Assembly: GCA_018398585.1 (NCBI GenBank)
Contig: JAGTTD010000001.1
Span: forward strand, 31,447,438-31,511,437
DNA length: 64,000 nucleotides
Direction of reading: 5' to 3'
Source: Simmondsia chinensis
Lineage: Eukaryota > Streptophyta > Magnoliopsida > Caryophyllales > Simmondsiaceae
Below are positions 21,569-33,740 of this stretch, one piece after another (within the stretch, counting starts at the first letter, position 1; every line of letters begins with the position of its first letter). The translations under genes were made by a program, and so were the position numbers. The notes beneath the pieces were generated by a model that had not been told where the DNA came from, did no database searches, and saw nothing but the letters and a program-made list of their open reading frames with translations.

Positions 21569-22959
21569 TGTTTACACCCTAATTTCTAGGGGGTTGGGAC
21601 GACGCCATTTTGAATAAAGTGCCATGTGGTTACCATGTGAGGGCTTCTCGAGGGAAGCCAGACCTTTAAGTACTAAGATAATGGCATCTCGAGCCCAGTA
21701 TCCCGAGAAGGTAATTACCCTTGACAAGGGTATCAACCACTCGAGGCTCGAGACAATTGAGGGGTAAAGTGAGCTCGAGCTTAAGGTCAAGGGGCTGCCA
21801 AAAAGGCTGCATGATAGGTGGTTTCTAAGCTCGAGAAAGTTACTTGGAGTGCAATTTCAGTTACTTGGGTGCTAAGATTAATCCAAGAGAACGTGGGGCT
21901 TCTAAGGGGACTTCCGCTAAGAATTTGGACGTGGGCACCAAGGATTTTCCTCCAATACTAAATTCAGGGCACGCACATTCAAGATTTGCTTGCATAAGAG
22001 AGAGCTTTGTGGCCAGATGCGAGTGGAGTTGCTGGAAAAGAAGGAGCAGCTGTTATTTCTAATTTTCTATAAATAAAGGACTCTGTGTCAATTCCAAAGT
22101 AGTACATACACTCATTAAAAAAATTCTTCAAGTTTTCTTTTACAGCAGGCTTATGCTTTTTCTTAGGAGTAGCGTAACTTAGCTAGGCGTAGTGTAATGT
22201 AGATATCTGTTGTACTTACCTTCATAGTAATACAATTCTCAGGCTTCAGGTATGACTTTTTTGTTTTAATCTGTTCCTAAAAATAGATAAGATTTGAGGC
22301 TTTGGTTTGATGCTTGGATGGCCAAGGCTTGTCCCTTGCGTTGGTCTTAACACTACTGTCGCTAATTGATAAGTAAGGTGAACTTAGGCTCCTGCCATTG
22401 ATTAGGGCTTTAACAGCCAAGACTTAGTCCCTTGATGGCATTGGTCCTAATCGAGTAACCTGAATATGATTTGCTCCATCTTAATCTTGTTATACCTAAA
22501 TTCATTTGAGTTATTATAGCTCAAGGGTGCCAGGCTTAAATACCTGAGTGACTTGGGCTTATAAATGGATTGTTGAGCTCTTGGATTTGTCTGTACCCCA
22601 ATTCCTGACTTTTAAGTGTAGGAAAGGTGTATGTGGGCCTTGCTCTGTCATTGTAACTTCCACTTGAGTAAGGTTCATATCCTTTAATTTTCTATCATAA
22701 AAGTAGATAAAAAATTCACAAAAACATTTAATAAAGTCTTCTTAATTGAAGCATAAGAAGAACTCATGGTATAACCAAAGTCAGATACACTAGCATATCA
22801 CAACCTTTTCTCCGAAAATGGTGTGTGGTTAAGGTCAAAGACGTGCGGTTTGTAATTAGGCTCACTTCCTAATTGCGGTGAGTCCCTTTTGCTCGTTTGT
22901 TTTGTTTTCACATTTATGATGGCCACACACACAAAACTTAAAATAAAATAGAGAAAACA
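21569..22959 (+). repeat. Family T LTR-2 (shared by int-1 and int-2)
   Basis: TGTTTACACCCTAATTTC...GAGAAAACA, 1391 bp and uninterrupted, TATA-like TATAAATAAAGG at about 22070. It is followed at once by a primer site (TGGTGACCACAGTGGGAGGC) and a gag start, so it acts as both the 3' LTR of int-1 and the 5' LTR of int-2. Confidence 0.9.
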
Positions 22960-23054
22960 CGCCTTATGGTGACCACAGTGGGAGGCTTGAAACGAGACTT
23001 CATTGTCTTTAGCCCATCTTGGATTACAAGAACGTAATTGTTGGCCATTTGCCG

Positions 23055-23907
23055 ATGGATAGGACCAGGAAGTCTAGTGCCCTCAAGCATGAAGACCTAG
23101 AAGGCTTAGCCTTGGTCGGATCCCTGCTTAAGCATCCTTTTGAGCGAAGTCCCGTATCTCGAAGGGATGAACCAAGTCACAACCATGACAATGGAAGTGG
23201 TGGTGGTGATGACATCCCGGAAGATGAACATATTGGGCTCAATGACCATTCTTGCAAGAGTTTCATGGCTATGCTTAAACATCATTTAGACATTATGGAC
23301 CAAAGAGTCCAACAAACAATTAGAGAAGCCTTCAAGAGACAACGTGCTAAAAGAGAAAGTAATCTAGTGGCTTAGCGTGAAAACACTGTTGCCATGAGAG
23401 CTGTAATTAATGACGTTGGAACCTCTATGAATGAAAGGCTTCACAGAGTAACTGATAGAGTTGTACTTGAAATGAACTCAACCTTGTCCTCTACTATTAC
23501 TGTTATTGCTAAGGATGTGGCTAGACAGATGGTGGCTGAAGTCGAACCTATCTTGGTTAGACAGGCTAAGACTTATAATGGCTTTGTTTAAGCCGTTAGG
23601 GAGGATATCAGGCACCTTAGGCTTGTACCTCTTCCATCAGTACTAGCTGGTTGCTCTTGTGAGATACCCTCGATTTCGTGTTTACCTATTGCTTAGGCTG
23701 ACTATAATGTCCCTGAGAGAACGAAAAACCCAATTGTGGGTAACCTAGGTGTTACACACTTGGAACCCAGCTATAGAAGTGACAACGTACTCCTTAGAGT
23801 TGCAGGGCCTTTGAATTAGGGTTTCTCTTTGACCACGAGGGACCTCAACACCAATACGCTAGTGTTGCCTGTCCTCAAGATAGGGAGCATAACCGCTCTT
23901 ACCCTAC
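23055..23907 (+). pseudogene. Family T gag, N-terminal part (int-2)
   Basis: MDRTRKSSALKHEDLEGLALVGSLLKHPFERSP... is colinear with int-1 gag, with stops near 23373 and 23589. It is cut at 23907 by the LINE. The homologous sequence resumes after 29959. Confidence 0.82.
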
Positions 23908-24122
23908 TTTTTTTGGTAAATTAGTGATAAATACCATATATGAGAAAAATATATGTACCATATATGAGAAAAATATATGTGCAAGTTTATGAGGGGCATA
24001 CCTCAAGTCATGGCCAAGGAAAACTACATCAAAGAATCAACGTCCGAAGACAATGAATCAAACAATGAATCAAAGGTCAAAATGACCAACAAAACCAAAA
24101 GCTAAACAAAGCCAAAACATAA

Positions 24123-27100
24123 CTAGTGTTCAATCCCCCACTCCTGCAAGAGCCGAGGATGACGATGAGCACCACGGAGTGTAGGAGCAGTAATGAGACG
24201 GGAGCGAACTAATCCTATGATCTCCTCAATAATAGCTAAAAAAGGTCTGGACTGAGAGCGTTGGATCCTTAAGTTACGCTTGTACCAGAGAATGTACGCA
24301 AAGGACGACGAGGATGCGATCCACCCCACCACCACGGAGCTGATTAATAGCCCAACGAACTAGCTCAAGCAAAGGGAGCACAGGCCAGGCAAAGGAGGTG
24401 CGCGATGACACTCTAGACTAAATAAAAGTAGAGAAGCTGCAGGCGAAGAAAAGATGGCTATGCGACTCGTCACTAGAGCTACACAACACACATGAAGACT
24501 AAATGCCCTGCACCAGATGTCTCAACGATCTGTCACGAGTCCAAAGTCGCTCATAGGAGGCAAGCCAAAGAATGAACGAATGCCTCGGAATGTGCAATCA
24601 GAACCAAAGGAGATGATGGATGAAGTCCTCCTTCCTCTTGCTGCGGATCATCTCCCAAGTCGATCTGGTGGTGAATATCCTTGAGCGGTCACCCATCCAC
24701 CTAACATGATCTGCAACACCTAGCTAAGGTCTGAAATCAATATAGTCCCAAATAGGTAGTAGCTCAACCCTATCCTGAGGAAACCTCCACTGATCCCCCT
24801 CAATAATGTTAGACACAAGTGAGCCCTATAGGTAACCAGTAGAAGTCAAAATGCTGGTCTTAAACTGACCCACCAATGGCCCACAAGGTATCCAGTAGTC
24901 AGCCCAAAGTGCAGTGTCACGTCCATCCCCAATTATGTGTCTGAATGCTCCATCACACAAGGGCCAAACACCAAGGATACTCCTCCAAGACCAAGGAATT
25001 GACCTTGTAGGATGAACCTCTTAGAAGCTCCTCCCCTGAAGTCGATTGGCATGAATCTATGAGGCCAGAGGAAATCACGATCTATGAGCAAAGCCCAAAT
25101 GTGCTTCATCAGAGAAGCATGGTTCCACTCAATCAAACGGCGAATCCTGAGACCACCCTCTCTATGGGGATAACAAAGATGTCTCCAAGCCACCTTCGCC
25201 CCCCCCCCCCAAGGCCAACGAGGTACCTTTCCACAGAAAGGCAGCAAGCATTGACTCAATCTTTTTGATCATTACCTTTGGGAGAATGAAGACAGATGAC
25301 CAATACACTTGGATAGAGAAAAGCACCGATCTGATAAGCTGCAAAAGTCCAGCGTAAGAAAGAGCTTGTGAAGTCCAAAGCTGGATGTGAGCGAGGATGC
25401 AATCCAAAAAAGGCCTATAATGGATGTACTGAAGCCTTGAAGTGATAAGTGGCACCCCAAGATATCTGACTAGACACTACCCCAATCTAAACCCAAGAAT
25501 GTCCAAGATAGACTGCTAAAGCTCAGAATCAACCCCAATTGTGAAGACGTTACTCTTTGCAGTGTTTGAGGACAGCCCCGAAAGAGAGACAAATCGATCT
25601 AACATTTCACGGATAACTGAGACACTGCCCTCATCTTCTTGACTAAAGATCATCAAATTGTAAGCAAAGCAAAGATTTGTGAGCTGAGTATTATCACAGC
25701 GCAGGTGAAAGAAAAACCTTGGCACTACGAAGCAAACCCCACAGACCTTCCATGGCGATGATGAAGAGATAGGGAAAGAGGATCCCTGTCAAATACCCTG
25801 GCTCATGCCAAAAAACCCCTGAAGCTTGCCATTAATGGCGACTAAAAATCTGGCTGTGGAAAGACACTCCTGCACCCATTAAATTATAACCCCGGGATAC
25901 CCATACAACCTATAACGGAGAGGATAAAGTCCCAACGCACTGTGTTAAGCGCCTTGCAAATATCAACCTTCAGAGCACACTAAGGCATCCCTGTCTGAAG
26001 GTGATAGTTGTGCACAGGCTCTTGAGCCAGCAATATACTGTCTGAAATCCTCCTCCCAGGCACGAAGGCAGAATGTGAATCATCGATCCGGAAAGGGAGC
26101 ACCGCTTTCAGTCTATTTGTAATGATCAGAGTGATACACTTATAGATCACATTACAGCAAGAGATGGGGTGATAGTCGGCGAAGGTGGCGGGATTCTCCA
26201 CTTTCGGGATCAGATCGATATGGGTAGTGTTCAAGGGGCCAAGCATGCACCCTGACTGGAAGAATGAACGAACGGCTCATACAACATCACGACCCACCAC
26301 ATGCTAGGCTCTCTTAAAGAATAGGTCGGTATAGCCATCAGGACCAGGGGCCCTGTCATCACCAATAGAGAAAAGAGCATCTCTCACCTCAACTTCAGAA
26401 ATAGGAAGAGTCAACGGCCTAGCCTGATCCTTAGAAAGACGAGTTTGGAAAAGCCCCAAAATATCCTCACGAAGAAGCCCACTCGACTTAGTCAACAACT
26501 CCTAAAAGTAAGAGACCCCGGCCTCCAAAATCTCCCCCACATCATAAGGCCTCCTGCTGTTAGGACAAACAATCGAAGAAATTCAATTCTTAGCCCACCG
26601 GTGAACAACAGACTAATGGAAAAACCGAGTACCCTGTCTCCTAAAGAAAGCCTCTGGCCATGAGACTTCTGACTGTAGAAAGCCTCCTCATCCCCGTATA
26701 GACTCGAATACTCTTGAGATAAGCAATGCTCCTGCCCTCGAAGGGCTATGCTCTTAGGATCATCATCTAAAGCCCTCTAACCTACAGCCCAGGAGTCCCT
26801 CGCTGCCACGACTCTGGCCGAGCTATGACTGTAATGCCTAACATTGAGATCCTTCAACTCACTCTTCAGCCTCTTCAACTTCTGAGTGAGCTGATACATA
26901 GGTGTGCCATCAATGTTAGTTGCCCAAACCCTTTGCATCGTAGGGATGAACTCCTCATGATCGGCCCAGAAGTTAAAGAACTTGAAAGGGAGCTGCGACG
27001 TGCGATGCCCTCCAAGTCCTCTAACTACAAACATACAATGGTTAGAACATATTTCCCATGGGAGGAACTCAATATATGAAGCCGGGAATGAACACAGCCA

Positions 27101-27720
27101 CCTCTCGCTCACCATGCACAAATCGAGACGCGACATAATGAAAGCACCCGCATCCATCCCTGTGGACCACGTGTAATGCTGACCAATATATGACAGAACT
27201 GTAAGCTCTGTCTCATAGACGCAGTCAAGAAAGTGGTCCATATGACCAGGCCAAGGGTCCCGACCACCAAACGTATAACTAGGACGGAGGATAGTGTTAA
27301 AGTCTTCAAGGAGTATCCAAGGATCCTCATGAAGATCCACACTGGCTCCTCGAATATACTACCAAAGCTCCTAATGCGGTCCTGGCTCATTAAAGCCATA
27401 TATGAAAGTAGCAACAAAATCCACATCCCTCGGAAGATCCAAAACTCGACAAGTCAAAAACTGGTCTCCACCCTGCACTCTTGTGACATGACAGACACCA
27501 GGATCCCATATAACGATAATGCGGCAACAAGAATGCCGCACCCACTATATAAAAACTACCATCCCTTAGTACAGCGGGCAACAGTGGACTCAACATCGAC
27601 TAGGTTGGCCTTGGTCTCTACCAAACCAACCAAACTAAGGTGACTTGATGAAATCCAATCTTGAACAGCATGGACAGCAGACGGGTTATTAAACCCCCTC
27701 AAGTTCTAACAACCTATCAT
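24123..27720 (-). pseudogene. LINE ORF2 (endonuclease and reverse transcriptase)
   Basis: Begins near 27720 (NLRGFNNP, the usual start of plant L1 endonuclease) and runs about 1,200 codons. Endonuclease motifs lie at 26777-27340 (WILLEDFNTIL, IMSRLDLCMVSERW, SNHCMFVV). RT blocks are DRAPGPDGYTDLFFKRA (26304-26400), IDLIPKVENPATFADYHPIS (about 26170-26240) and, in place of FADD, FAYNLMIFS (about 25630-25670): both catalytic Asp residues are lost. C-terminal blocks WRHLCYPHREGGLRIR and the basic LWYKRNLRI tail are recognisable. Many stops and shifts; no activity possible. Confidence 0.88.
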
Positions 27721-28310
27721 CAGAAACTAGAGAGCTAATGCGCCACACGACCCCCACAGCCACATGGGCTATGAAAGAGTGCGTAACACAACGATCAATG
27801 GGAGCAGGAGATGCGGCACTATCTGAGGTAGATGTTCACCCGTGCACTCCTTCCTCAAAAGTGCAAACCAGTTTGGCGACTCAGGACTCGGAACTGCCTG
27901 AACCAACCGGCTTTCAATGCAATTAGTAGGCTTAATAATCCCAACTAGAGCATCCTAATCCGCGTCAATCTCATACGGAAAAATGGTCCAACCCCGATCC
28001 TCGGACAAACCAACACTCCTTTGAGCACCATCAGTAGAATCAGAGCCAGAACGAGAAATTCGGGACTTGCTATGACTTGGGCATGGCACGACTTGGACCG
28101 AGTCAACTTTTCGAGGAGAGTCGGAGTGGCCCCCTCTCCAACAGCCCGGGTCGGGCTGCCGAGTATCCCAGCCATAGGTGGTGCCGAGACGGGCAGCACC
28201 TGCCCACCATTATGGGCCAAGGGGACCTCCGTTTCCCATTGGTACGTGGCCATGCCCAATTCGGGCTTGGCAGATATCCCGTGTGGGCTTGCAACAGGCT
28301 CCGTGTGGGC

Positions 28311-29468
28311 CTACACAGGCTCCACAATAGGATCCTGGTGAGCACCCGGCCTAAGTGTGGGCCTGGCATGGGAGGGGGATGCGACCCCTCCTTCTACATG
28401 CGCTGGGCCCATTATAGGGCCAAACACAGCCCCTGGCCCATCATGGGCCACAGGGCGTGGGCTGCCATTATGCGGCCCACCACCAGGTGCAGGAGGGTCC
28501 TGAACCCCTTGCCATCCTCCTTTAACCGTGCTGACATTGCCCATCAGCATAGGTCCCGAGCCATGAGCAGCCACACCCTCCCCTGATAGACGACCACTCA
28601 TGGGCACAGCGGTCACGGGCACTGGCGCCACCGCAGAAGTGGTTTCCGACGCCCCGTAAGTCTTCTTCTTACGATTCTTTTGCTTCTTGTTCTGCCCTAC
28701 CACCAGAGCAGCCATAGTAGGGCCATCTCGAGCACCATTAGGCGTGTAAGAGTGCCCAAAGATCAAACATGTAGCATAATGCTTAGACATAGCCTCACGT
28801 GCAATACCTAGTTTGATTCTAACCACATCAATGTCAATATAAGTCCCCCCATGGATGGGACACTTAGCATCAACCTCAACACAAACCCGAATATAGCCAA
28901 GTCGCGTATAATCAGCCGTTACCTTGTCCATAAATAGGGCCATACCCACAGTACTAGCTGCAATACTAATTTCAGCGGGTTTCCAAAGAGTAAGAGGCAA
29001 ACCAGAGATGCGGACCCATACCGGGCCATTAGACAGTCCTTGCTAAGAACAAGTCCCTTCCTCTAAAGCTGAAGGGTCATGCATATGCCCTTAAAGAACT
29101 AAGGACCATCCTGTAACATTATCAACAAGCTCCTTCAAGTGGAACCGAAACATGTATACCTCCCCATCCATAAGCACACATTCTAGGCCCTGTTCACCAC
29201 AAAGATGATGAGCGATAACATGCGCATGGGAGTGAGCAAGCCCCTTCCCAATCAAATGCCTCACTAAGCAATGTTCCCACTTTTCATTCCTAGAATCAAG
29301 GACATCATGAGGTATAATCCCCACGGGTTTTCCATCAACAAATGTAAAACGTACAAGCCTATTATTCACATAAGAACGAACTCGGCCCGCTTAAGAAGGT
29401 TGCCCAGCACTGCCCTCCGATGCAACCGAAGTCCCAGCAGTAACCACATGATCACATATAGCAGCCAT
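28311..29468 (-). pseudogene. LINE ORF1
   Basis: Starts at ATG 29468 (MAAICDHVV...). The DUF4283-type region (VNNRLVRFTFVDGKPVGI, HHLCGEQGLECVLMDGEVYMFRF) and LPLTLWKPAEISIAASTVG/GMALFMDKVTADYTRLGYIR/VCVEVD match plant L1 ORF1 proteins. A degenerate zinc-binding stretch (HYATCLIFGHS) and a Pro/Gly-rich tail follow. Stops near 29394, 29091 and at 28313 break or end it. ORF1 binds the LINE RNA. Confidence 0.82.
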
Positions 29469-29958
29469 GATATATGAAAATAATGGTAAATAAACCCTAA
29501 AAAAGTAGAGTTTTCACAACAACCCAAGCAGCGCCAAGAACCACCACCCGACGCCGGCCAAGACCAGCCACCACAACCACCAGAGAATCAGTAAAACACC
29601 AGTTAACCATGCAGCAAAATTCAAGAAGGGACTTACATGGAAAGCTCCAACGATACAAGAAAGAGAAAGGGACCATGCTGCCACGCCCACCACTAGGGCC
29701 CACCAGACTAGGACCAGAAGATCGAAAAAAAGAGAAGAGCCGCTGGGGATCAGTGTTGGTAGAAAGGGACCATCGGAGAAGCCCTAGCGTCCCACGCAAT
29801 AGACAACCCCCCCAAAATCCTGACGCCCTCGTCTCACTTTTTCACCCTCCTCCAGTCACCAGAACAGTGAACTAGCACAACCATCTGGAAGTGAAAGCAT
29901 CATTTAATGCAGCGCCGTCGGTCCCAACCCTACCACGCGCTTGCACGCATGTACCCTA

Positions 29959-30740
29959 GCCTGCGATGAAAAAAATGCCCCAAGGTCACCTCACTTGAAT
30001 GAGATTGGTCCGAGGCCCACTTCAGGCCTTGAATTAGGTGTGCAAGGTCAGGTTCCTACTTTTGGGATCTAGACTTCTCATCCTAAACCTCTTCATACAT
30101 ATAATATTGGGAGCAAATTAACAATACACTTCTTCAAGATCATAACTTGGGGATTGATCATGTAAGGACGAATCAACAGCCTGCTAACACTATTGTGCTT
30201 CCAGGAATGCCATGTGACCTAGGTTTTGTTGGGACATACTTCATGGCCAATCAAGTGCATGTCCAGTATGATAAAGGGGTTTACCCAGGGTTTACGGGGC
30301 AACAACTATTCCTTCACCCGATTGTGACAGGTGCTCAAGGGTATCCTGCAGATCCCCCTCAAGATCTTCACTCACTTGGGGGGCAATTGCAGACATATAA
30401 CCATGTGCCTAACATACCCCTCAAGGACCAATTGGCTGCCCTCATTGAGCAAATGTATGGGCTGGGTCTCGCAAGGATCAACAGACCCTTGTATAGTAAA
30501 CCTTACCCCAACTACATAGAAAAGGATTGCCATTTTCTTCAAGGATACAAGATCCTCGAGTTTAGCCCCTTTTCAAGGGAAGGGATTGTTTTTTCCCTTG
30601 AGCATTTGGCAATATTTAATTGCTAATGTAAAGAAGCAACGTATAATCAATATCTGAAATTAAGGCTGTTCCTTAGCATATTAACTGCGATGGCTTTCCA
30701 GTGGTATATCAGCCTGCACTCTAATTCTATTTACTATTGA
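29959..30740 (+). pseudogene. Family T gag, C-terminal part (int-2)
   Basis: Resumes int-2 gag after the LINE. Residues PLYSKPYPNYIEKDCHFLQG, EHLAIFNC and LKLRLF, and QWYISLHSN, align with int-1 at 20051-20340. The homology ends at about 30740, where other element sequence begins. Confidence 0.82.
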
Positions 30741-31236
30741 AGTTCAGCTGGGTTCTACAAGAGTAACAACAACATAGCATTTGGGTTATGCATGGTTAGA
30801 CAATTGAAGTTCATGATAGAGGCTGTAATTCTTGGGCCATAGTTGCTGCACTCAAGGTCATTAGTGCACAACAAATGCGAGATCTTGATGTTGGCTGTAC
30901 TAGTTGCAACAAGAGGTTATTGGTGTTAGAGTTTGGCTATAATCAGAGAACAACAAGAGGTCACCAGAGAACAACGAATGCGAAGTATTGGTTTTAGAGA
31001 ACAACAAGAGGTCATCAGAGAACAACTGATGCAAGCATTGTGGTTAGAAGTAGGAACATACTTAGATGTATAGCAACGATGGTTGGACTCTAACATGAAA
31101 TGGCAAGTTTCAAGCTACAATTCAGATTTAGATCCTAATGTTCATATTTCAAGTGGACTCTCAACGCCAATAAGTACTCTTTTAGCTCTAAATTCTACAA
31201 CAACAAGGGTTCTTCAAGTCACAACTCTCTACTGTG

Positions 31237-31254
31237 ATTCTTGAGGACAAGAAT
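31237..31254 (+). promoter_or_regulatory. Pre-polypurine hairpin of the decapitated element
   Basis: ATTCTTGAGGACAAGAAT, a perfect 7-bp stem with loop AGGA, ends 18 nt before the LTR. Confidence 0.6.
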
Positions 31255-31272
31255 CTCTAAAGTAGGGAGTGT

Positions 31273-31674
31273 TGTCATGGCCCGAGATTTGGAGTTAAGC
31301 ACATTTGGAGGTAAGTACTAATAAGTCTTTGAGTTGTAATGAGTCCTTTAGTTATAATAATCTAGGATAATTAGTATCTTCTAGAGCTATTGTTAGCCTT
31401 CTCTAGTTAATATAGAAGGTGGTTGTTACTAAGATGAGTCAAGGATAGACAAGATTGGCGGCAAGGTCCTATGTTGGTTAGCCTTCTCTAGTTAATTTGA
31501 GGTTGTATAAGTATTAGGTGCTTCTCTTGTAATCAAGCATTGATGAATGAAAACACTTGAATTCACTGTCTCATCTAAACTCACTCTCTCCTTCTCATCT
31601 CATGTCACTTCTTTCTCATCTCATACTCTATTATCCCCCTAGGTCATGATCAAAAATTATCTTAAAACATGACA
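31273..31674 (+). repeat. LTR of the decapitated element
   Basis: TGTCATGG at the start and CATGACA at the end are inverted ends of the TG...CA type. CT-rich 3' part like N1, N2, N3 and C. Confidence 0.72.
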
Positions 31675-32859
31675 AAAACCTAATTCAAAATCCTAGGAGA
31701 TTTTCTCTAAAGGGCATATGCAATTCCTTCAAAGAGTACTTCCTTTTAGTATGACTGTTGGGCTACTCATAACTCCCATACAACAATAGTTGGTTTGACG
31801 ATGCACCAACTGGATCAGGATGTAAAAGTCTTAAGATTTATCAGGAATAGTGAACAAAAATATAGGTGCGCTTAGGCAAGTTGTGCCTAAGAAGATATAT
31901 CAGGTTAAGGAACCTCACTTGCTCTAAGGTCTAGACAAAAGAGCATATCCTAGGGCCATTAATGGAATGTTTTTAAGGCAATATGTGCCTTCAATTCAGG
32001 ATTCTAACAAAGAAGTTCTTAAATTTAGATTTCTTGAATTATGGGTTCAATTTTAGTACTAGTGCATTGAGGATCAAACTATTGAGTTATAAAAAAAAAA
32101 AAAAAAAAAAAAACGAAAATTGAGGATGGAACTTTATGCTTGACAGACATATTGAAACAAATATGTGATTTCATTAATACAAAGAGGTACATGACATCTA
32201 TATCAAATAGTACAGGATGCAACTTGTACACAACTTATTGCCTCTCTACATCTTTAGAAGAGATAAGTCCTAATCCTAACAAGGGACTCCTCTATGGCCG
32301 ATAATTGATTGGCTATCCGAGTTAGCTAGTTATCAATAGAGATGGCCTCGTCTAGGTACACTTATTGTTCTCCTTGAGCTTCTGATGATGTCTTCTTGAG
32401 CTCTTAAACTCTAGAGTGTTAAAGGGAACGCTGCTGCTTGAGGGTTGAAAGCTTGTATATGAGTTGACTTAGCTGCAACTCTATCTAGTGAACTTAATCT
32501 TCAACACTCTTGATGTCCCTGGCTTGCTGGCTTTGGGCGTCCTTAGCCGCTCAGAGTTCTTTAAACAAGAGGTGCAAGCCCCTAAGGCGTACTGAACAAC
32601 CAAGGTCTTTGATAGCAGTCTGGAATTGGTGCTTCTTCTGTAGGAGTGGAGGAACTTCTCGAGAAATCTTGATAAGATTTCCTTTCAATTCCTCAAGCTC
32701 CCTAGAAATTGAGGGTGCCACCTTGAGATCATTCACTATTGTCGTCCACCTAATTCATGTATAAACCTTAAGAAATCTTGGTATACACCTACAATACTCT
32801 TCGAATTTACCATGCACTAATGTTGTCCACCTAATTCATGTATTACTTCGACAAGAAAG
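31675..32859. other. Int-2 3' region with antisense coiled-coil remnant
   Basis: No sense gene was recognised; there is an A run of 23 at 32091-32113. On the minus strand, 32260-32780 reads as a broken frame rich in Leu, Glu, Lys and Gln with coiled-coil spacing (ISRELEELKGNLIKISREVP, then SQQARDIKSVED and ELQLSQLIYKLSTLKQQ). Tat-lineage gypsy elements are known to carry an antisense ORF between pol and the 3' LTR, so this may be its relic. It may continue beyond N3 on the minus strand at 37077-37316. Confidence 0.45.
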
Positions 32860-33297
32860 TGTCATGATTCTAGAAGATGGGGCATATGAAATTGAGTACT
32901 AATAAGTCACGGTTGTAATCAAGGTTGCAATAGAGTAGTTTAAGTCATTAGATTAGTCAAATTAGTATTACTCTTATTATAATCAGCCGTAATTGGTAGT
33001 TGGTGTCAAGTAGGTTGGTTAAGTGTTAGTTTAAGTCATGCCTAGGTGAAGTGTAAGAGGGATGTCGGTTGGTAGTTAGTCTTGGTGCATTGTTTCTTAT
33101 TTTAACCAACTTAGGGGAGTCATAAGTATAAATAGGTGGCTATCTTCTCTTGTAAGATTCATTCTATGATAATGAAATTGCCTTCTTCTTCTCTTTACTC
33201 AAATTCTCTCTACTTCTCCTCTTAATTTCTCTACTTCTCAATTCCAATTCTTCTTCTATCCTCAGTTATGATTCAAGGTTGATCTTGAATCGTAGCA
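32860..33297 (+). repeat. N3 5' LTR
   Basis: TGTCATGATTCTAGAAG...GAATCGTAGCA, 438 bp, with TATAAATA at about 33126 and a CT-rich end. Confidence 0.88.
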
Positions 33298-33740
33298 ATT
33301 GGTATCAAAGCTTGTGAATTTGCTTCAGACTGAGTTGAATTATATTTAATTTTTATTGAATTAGTAATTGATCAAGTTTAATTGATATCAGGTTCAGCTG
33401 TTCAGATAGCAATCAGTGCTTGATTTCAAGTTCAAAGCCTATTGGTCTTGTGAATAGGTAGCTGGAATTGGTATCATTAGTCACTGATCTAGTGATTGAG
33501 CTACTGAATTAGTTTCAAGTTGCTGAAATTACATTACTCGAGTTTCAGTATTTGTTCTTGTCCTGAATTATTGCTATTGTGATTAGCTGGCTAAAATTAC
33601 AACAGTTTCTACTAAAGTTGAATTCGATTTAGTTGAATTGCATATAAGCTAGGGCTTGTGCTTAGAATCTGGCATCGGATTGAGCAGAATTATGGAGCTT
33701 ATAGGCTGTAGTTTTATATAATCATTGATCTATGTTAACA

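Larger units (their letters stand above)
23908..29951 (-). mobile_element. L1-type LINE
   Basis: A minus-strand, about 6.0-kb non-LTR element with ORF1, endonuclease, reverse transcriptase and a C-terminal tail. A T run at 23908-23914 is the short poly(A) tail of the minus strand. TACCCTA occurs at both ends (23900-23906 and 29952-29958) as a target-site duplication. It interrupts family T gag in int-2. The length suggests a full-length but decayed copy. Confidence 0.88.
30741..31674 (+). mobile_element. Decapitated LTR element (3' end only)
   Basis: About 530 bp of internal sequence, then a pre-polypurine hairpin (31237-31254), purine-rich AAAGTAGGGAGTGT and an LTR (31273-31674, 402 bp, TGTCATGGCCCGAG...CATGACA). 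No 5' LTR or primer site lies to its left: family T gag stops abruptly at its left edge. A deletion probably removed its front together with part of int-2. Confidence 0.7.

Noticed and set aside
26825..28586. Plus-strand frames of 80-170 codons
   Set aside because: They are shadows of LINE ORF1 and endonuclease on the minus strand, which carry the conserved motifs.
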